In this document: piece after piece, positions 63,301 through 64,000 of the stretch | Layout: every line of letters begins with the position of its first letter | Numbering within the stretch: position 1 is the first letter of the stretch | Assembly: GCA_964654545.1 (NCBI GenBank) | Contig: CAZZIU010000011.1 | Location: 25,986-89,985 of the forward strand | DNA: 64,000 nucleotides | Reading direction: 5' to 3' | Source of the DNA: JABMOV01 sp964654545 | GTDB lineage: Bacteria; Fidelibacterota; Marinisomatia; Marinisomatales; JABMOV01 | Translations under genes and position numbers: made by a program | Notes under the pieces: model-generated | Told to the model about the DNA's origin: nothing | Database searches by the model: none | Seen by the model: the letters and a program-made list of their open reading frames with translations, nothing else

Positions 63301-64000
63301 ATGGCGTACAGAATCGACATTTCGATGTCATCCTGTGAAATATTGGCTGCCAATCCAGAGCCTAGCGCAACATCACAGAATCAAGCACCATCTGCCGTTG
63401 CAGGCCCGGATCAATCCTTTAGTTGCATAGTCGGCTCAGCAGATGTGACTCTTGATGGTTCAGGATCAAGCGATACTGATGGCAGCGTGCAATCATATAG
63501 CTGGAGCGAAAACGGAAATGAATTAGCCGCGGGTGTTAATCCTACCATTAACTTAAGTGGAGGAACCCATAGTATTGTCCTAACCGTCACGGATGATCTA
63601 AGCGGGACGGATACCGACACCTTAAGCGTTGAAGTCGGTCTGGATGAAACGGCTCCAGTCATAACATTGTTGGGCGATAGCCCACACGTACAACCTCGTG
63701 GTTTGTATGTTGACGCCGGAGCAGATGTCTCCGATTTGTGTGATAATTCTCCGACATTATCCGTAACAAGCGATGTGGATTCTACGACCATCGGCTCCTA
63801 TACCGTGACCTACACAGCAACCGATGCAGCCGGTAACAGCTCCTCTGCAACAAGAGAAGTTCAGATAGTGAATCAGGATCCGATTGCTGCAGCTGGCACA
63901 GATCAATCCTTCAGTTGTATCATAAGCGCAGCTGACGTGTCTTTTGACGGTTCCGGTTCATCCGATCCGGATGGTGATGCATTAAACTACACATGGGCTT
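60357..64000 (+). CDS. large exported surface protein: parallel beta-helix plus PKD repeats (partial, contains assembly gap)
   Basis: The gene starts at ATG 60357 behind a strong GAGGAGA site and runs off the window, so over 1200 residues are seen. A signal peptide ends near AFA-Q. From about residue 30 it reads as a NosD/pectate-lyase-like right-handed beta-helix (NITIDGAGFTITVNGNQSAF, SGVTIKNVTVV). This continues after the gap to about 61740. Then come PKD domains at 61752-62010, 62581-62832, 63379-63639 and from 63871, with two beta-rich unknown modules between the first three. A bacterial Ig-like (DUF5011-type) domain lies at 63640-63870 (YTVTYTATDAAGNSSSA). The frame changes across the N run (phase 0 before, phase 1 after), and no stop occurs in the second phase to the window end. 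I infer a secreted adhesin or glycan-interacting protein. Confidence 0.82.
60804..60903. other. assembly gap of 100 N inside the surface-protein gene
   Basis: Exactly 100 N. The coding phase differs on the two sides, so the real missing length is not 100 bases, nor any length leaving remainder 1 on division by 3, unless a true frameshift exists. Confidence 0.97.
61752..64000 (+). repeat. four diverged PKD-type repeats within the surface protein
   Basis: Each unit carries the pattern A-D-A-G-x-D-Q, then DGSGSSDPDGD-like, then YTW or YSW, and ends S-IVLTVTDD-like. Units start at 61752, 62581, 63379 and 63871; the last is cut by the window. Units 2-4 carry an extra cysteine (YGCVV, FSCIV, FSCII). 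The DNA identity between units is patchy, so the duplication is old, except for a short hexamer run near 62792-62815 encoding TDTDTDT. Confidence 0.75.

Noticed and set aside
62498..63791. Several minus-strand open frames opposite the PKD region
   Set aside because: They are shadows of the biased, repeat-rich coding strand; the plus strand shows continuous PKD/Ig-like domains.

Overview
The window looks like a draft-assembly contig (two runs of exactly 100 N) from a Gram-negative bacterium. The evidence is signal peptides and lipoboxes, an RND pump, OmpA-type peptidoglycan-binding and outer-membrane-like proteins, a hybrid two-component system with an AraC output domain, Reg_prop propellers, and a large PKD surface protein. 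Together with moderate GC this suggests the FCB supergroup (for example a Calditrichota- or Marinimicrobia-like lineage); this is inference from gene style. I see no tRNA, rRNA, CRISPR array, insertion sequence or prophage. No gene-free stretch exceeds 300 bases; the longest is 19205-19468.

Layout. 1-12374: end of an unknown gene, a MATE exporter, pyruvate:ferredoxin oxidoreductase with a dihydroorotate-dehydrogenase-like partner, a full pyruvate dehydrogenase operon (aceE-aceF-lpd) and an isoprenylcysteine-methyltransferase-like membrane protein. 12581-22552: peptidases (M16, M1, M32), a RibD-like reductase, Fpg, an orphan LuxR-type response regulator, aromatic amino acid hydroxylase and a TPR lipoprotein. 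22651-30351: the most unusual region, a seven-gene operon with its own promoter and a strong terminator. It encodes three exported envelope proteins, then MotA-like, MotB-like, FliF-like and FliG-like proteins, with no other flagellar gene in view. 30414-45993: tryptophanase, pyruvate phosphate dikinase, DppABC-type peptide transport genes, a CsgG-like protein, glutamate-cysteine ligase (interrupted by a gap), a DUF819 protein, Smr, a PuuD-like hydrolase, a spermidine-synthase-like membrane pair and an aldo/keto reductase. 45997-50409: RND pump and adaptor. 50569-56026: FxsA, then a close-packed set of class III aminotransferase, kinase-fold protein, C69 peptidase and aldehyde dehydrogenase. 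56067-64000: hybrid sensor-regulator, then a giant parallel-beta-helix/PKD surface protein that runs off the window.

How they work together. Central metabolism is pyruvate-centred: ferredoxin-linked and NAD-linked pyruvate oxidation lie side by side, and PPDK links pyruvate with PEP. Several peptidases, a peptide transporter, tryptophanase and an aromatic amino acid hydroxylase suggest life on peptides and amino acids.

The motor-like operon is the best candidate for an undescribed system. It has a stator (MotAB), a reduced single-ring FliF carrying only the RBM3/collar part plus a new periplasmic coiled coil, and a FliG that keeps the general architecture but lacks the EHPQ FliM-binding motif. 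Its companions are periplasmic and outer-membrane-like coiled-coil/TPR proteins. Nothing here encodes FliM, FliN, export gate, rod, hook or filament. I infer a non-flagellar, ion-driven machine spanning the envelope.
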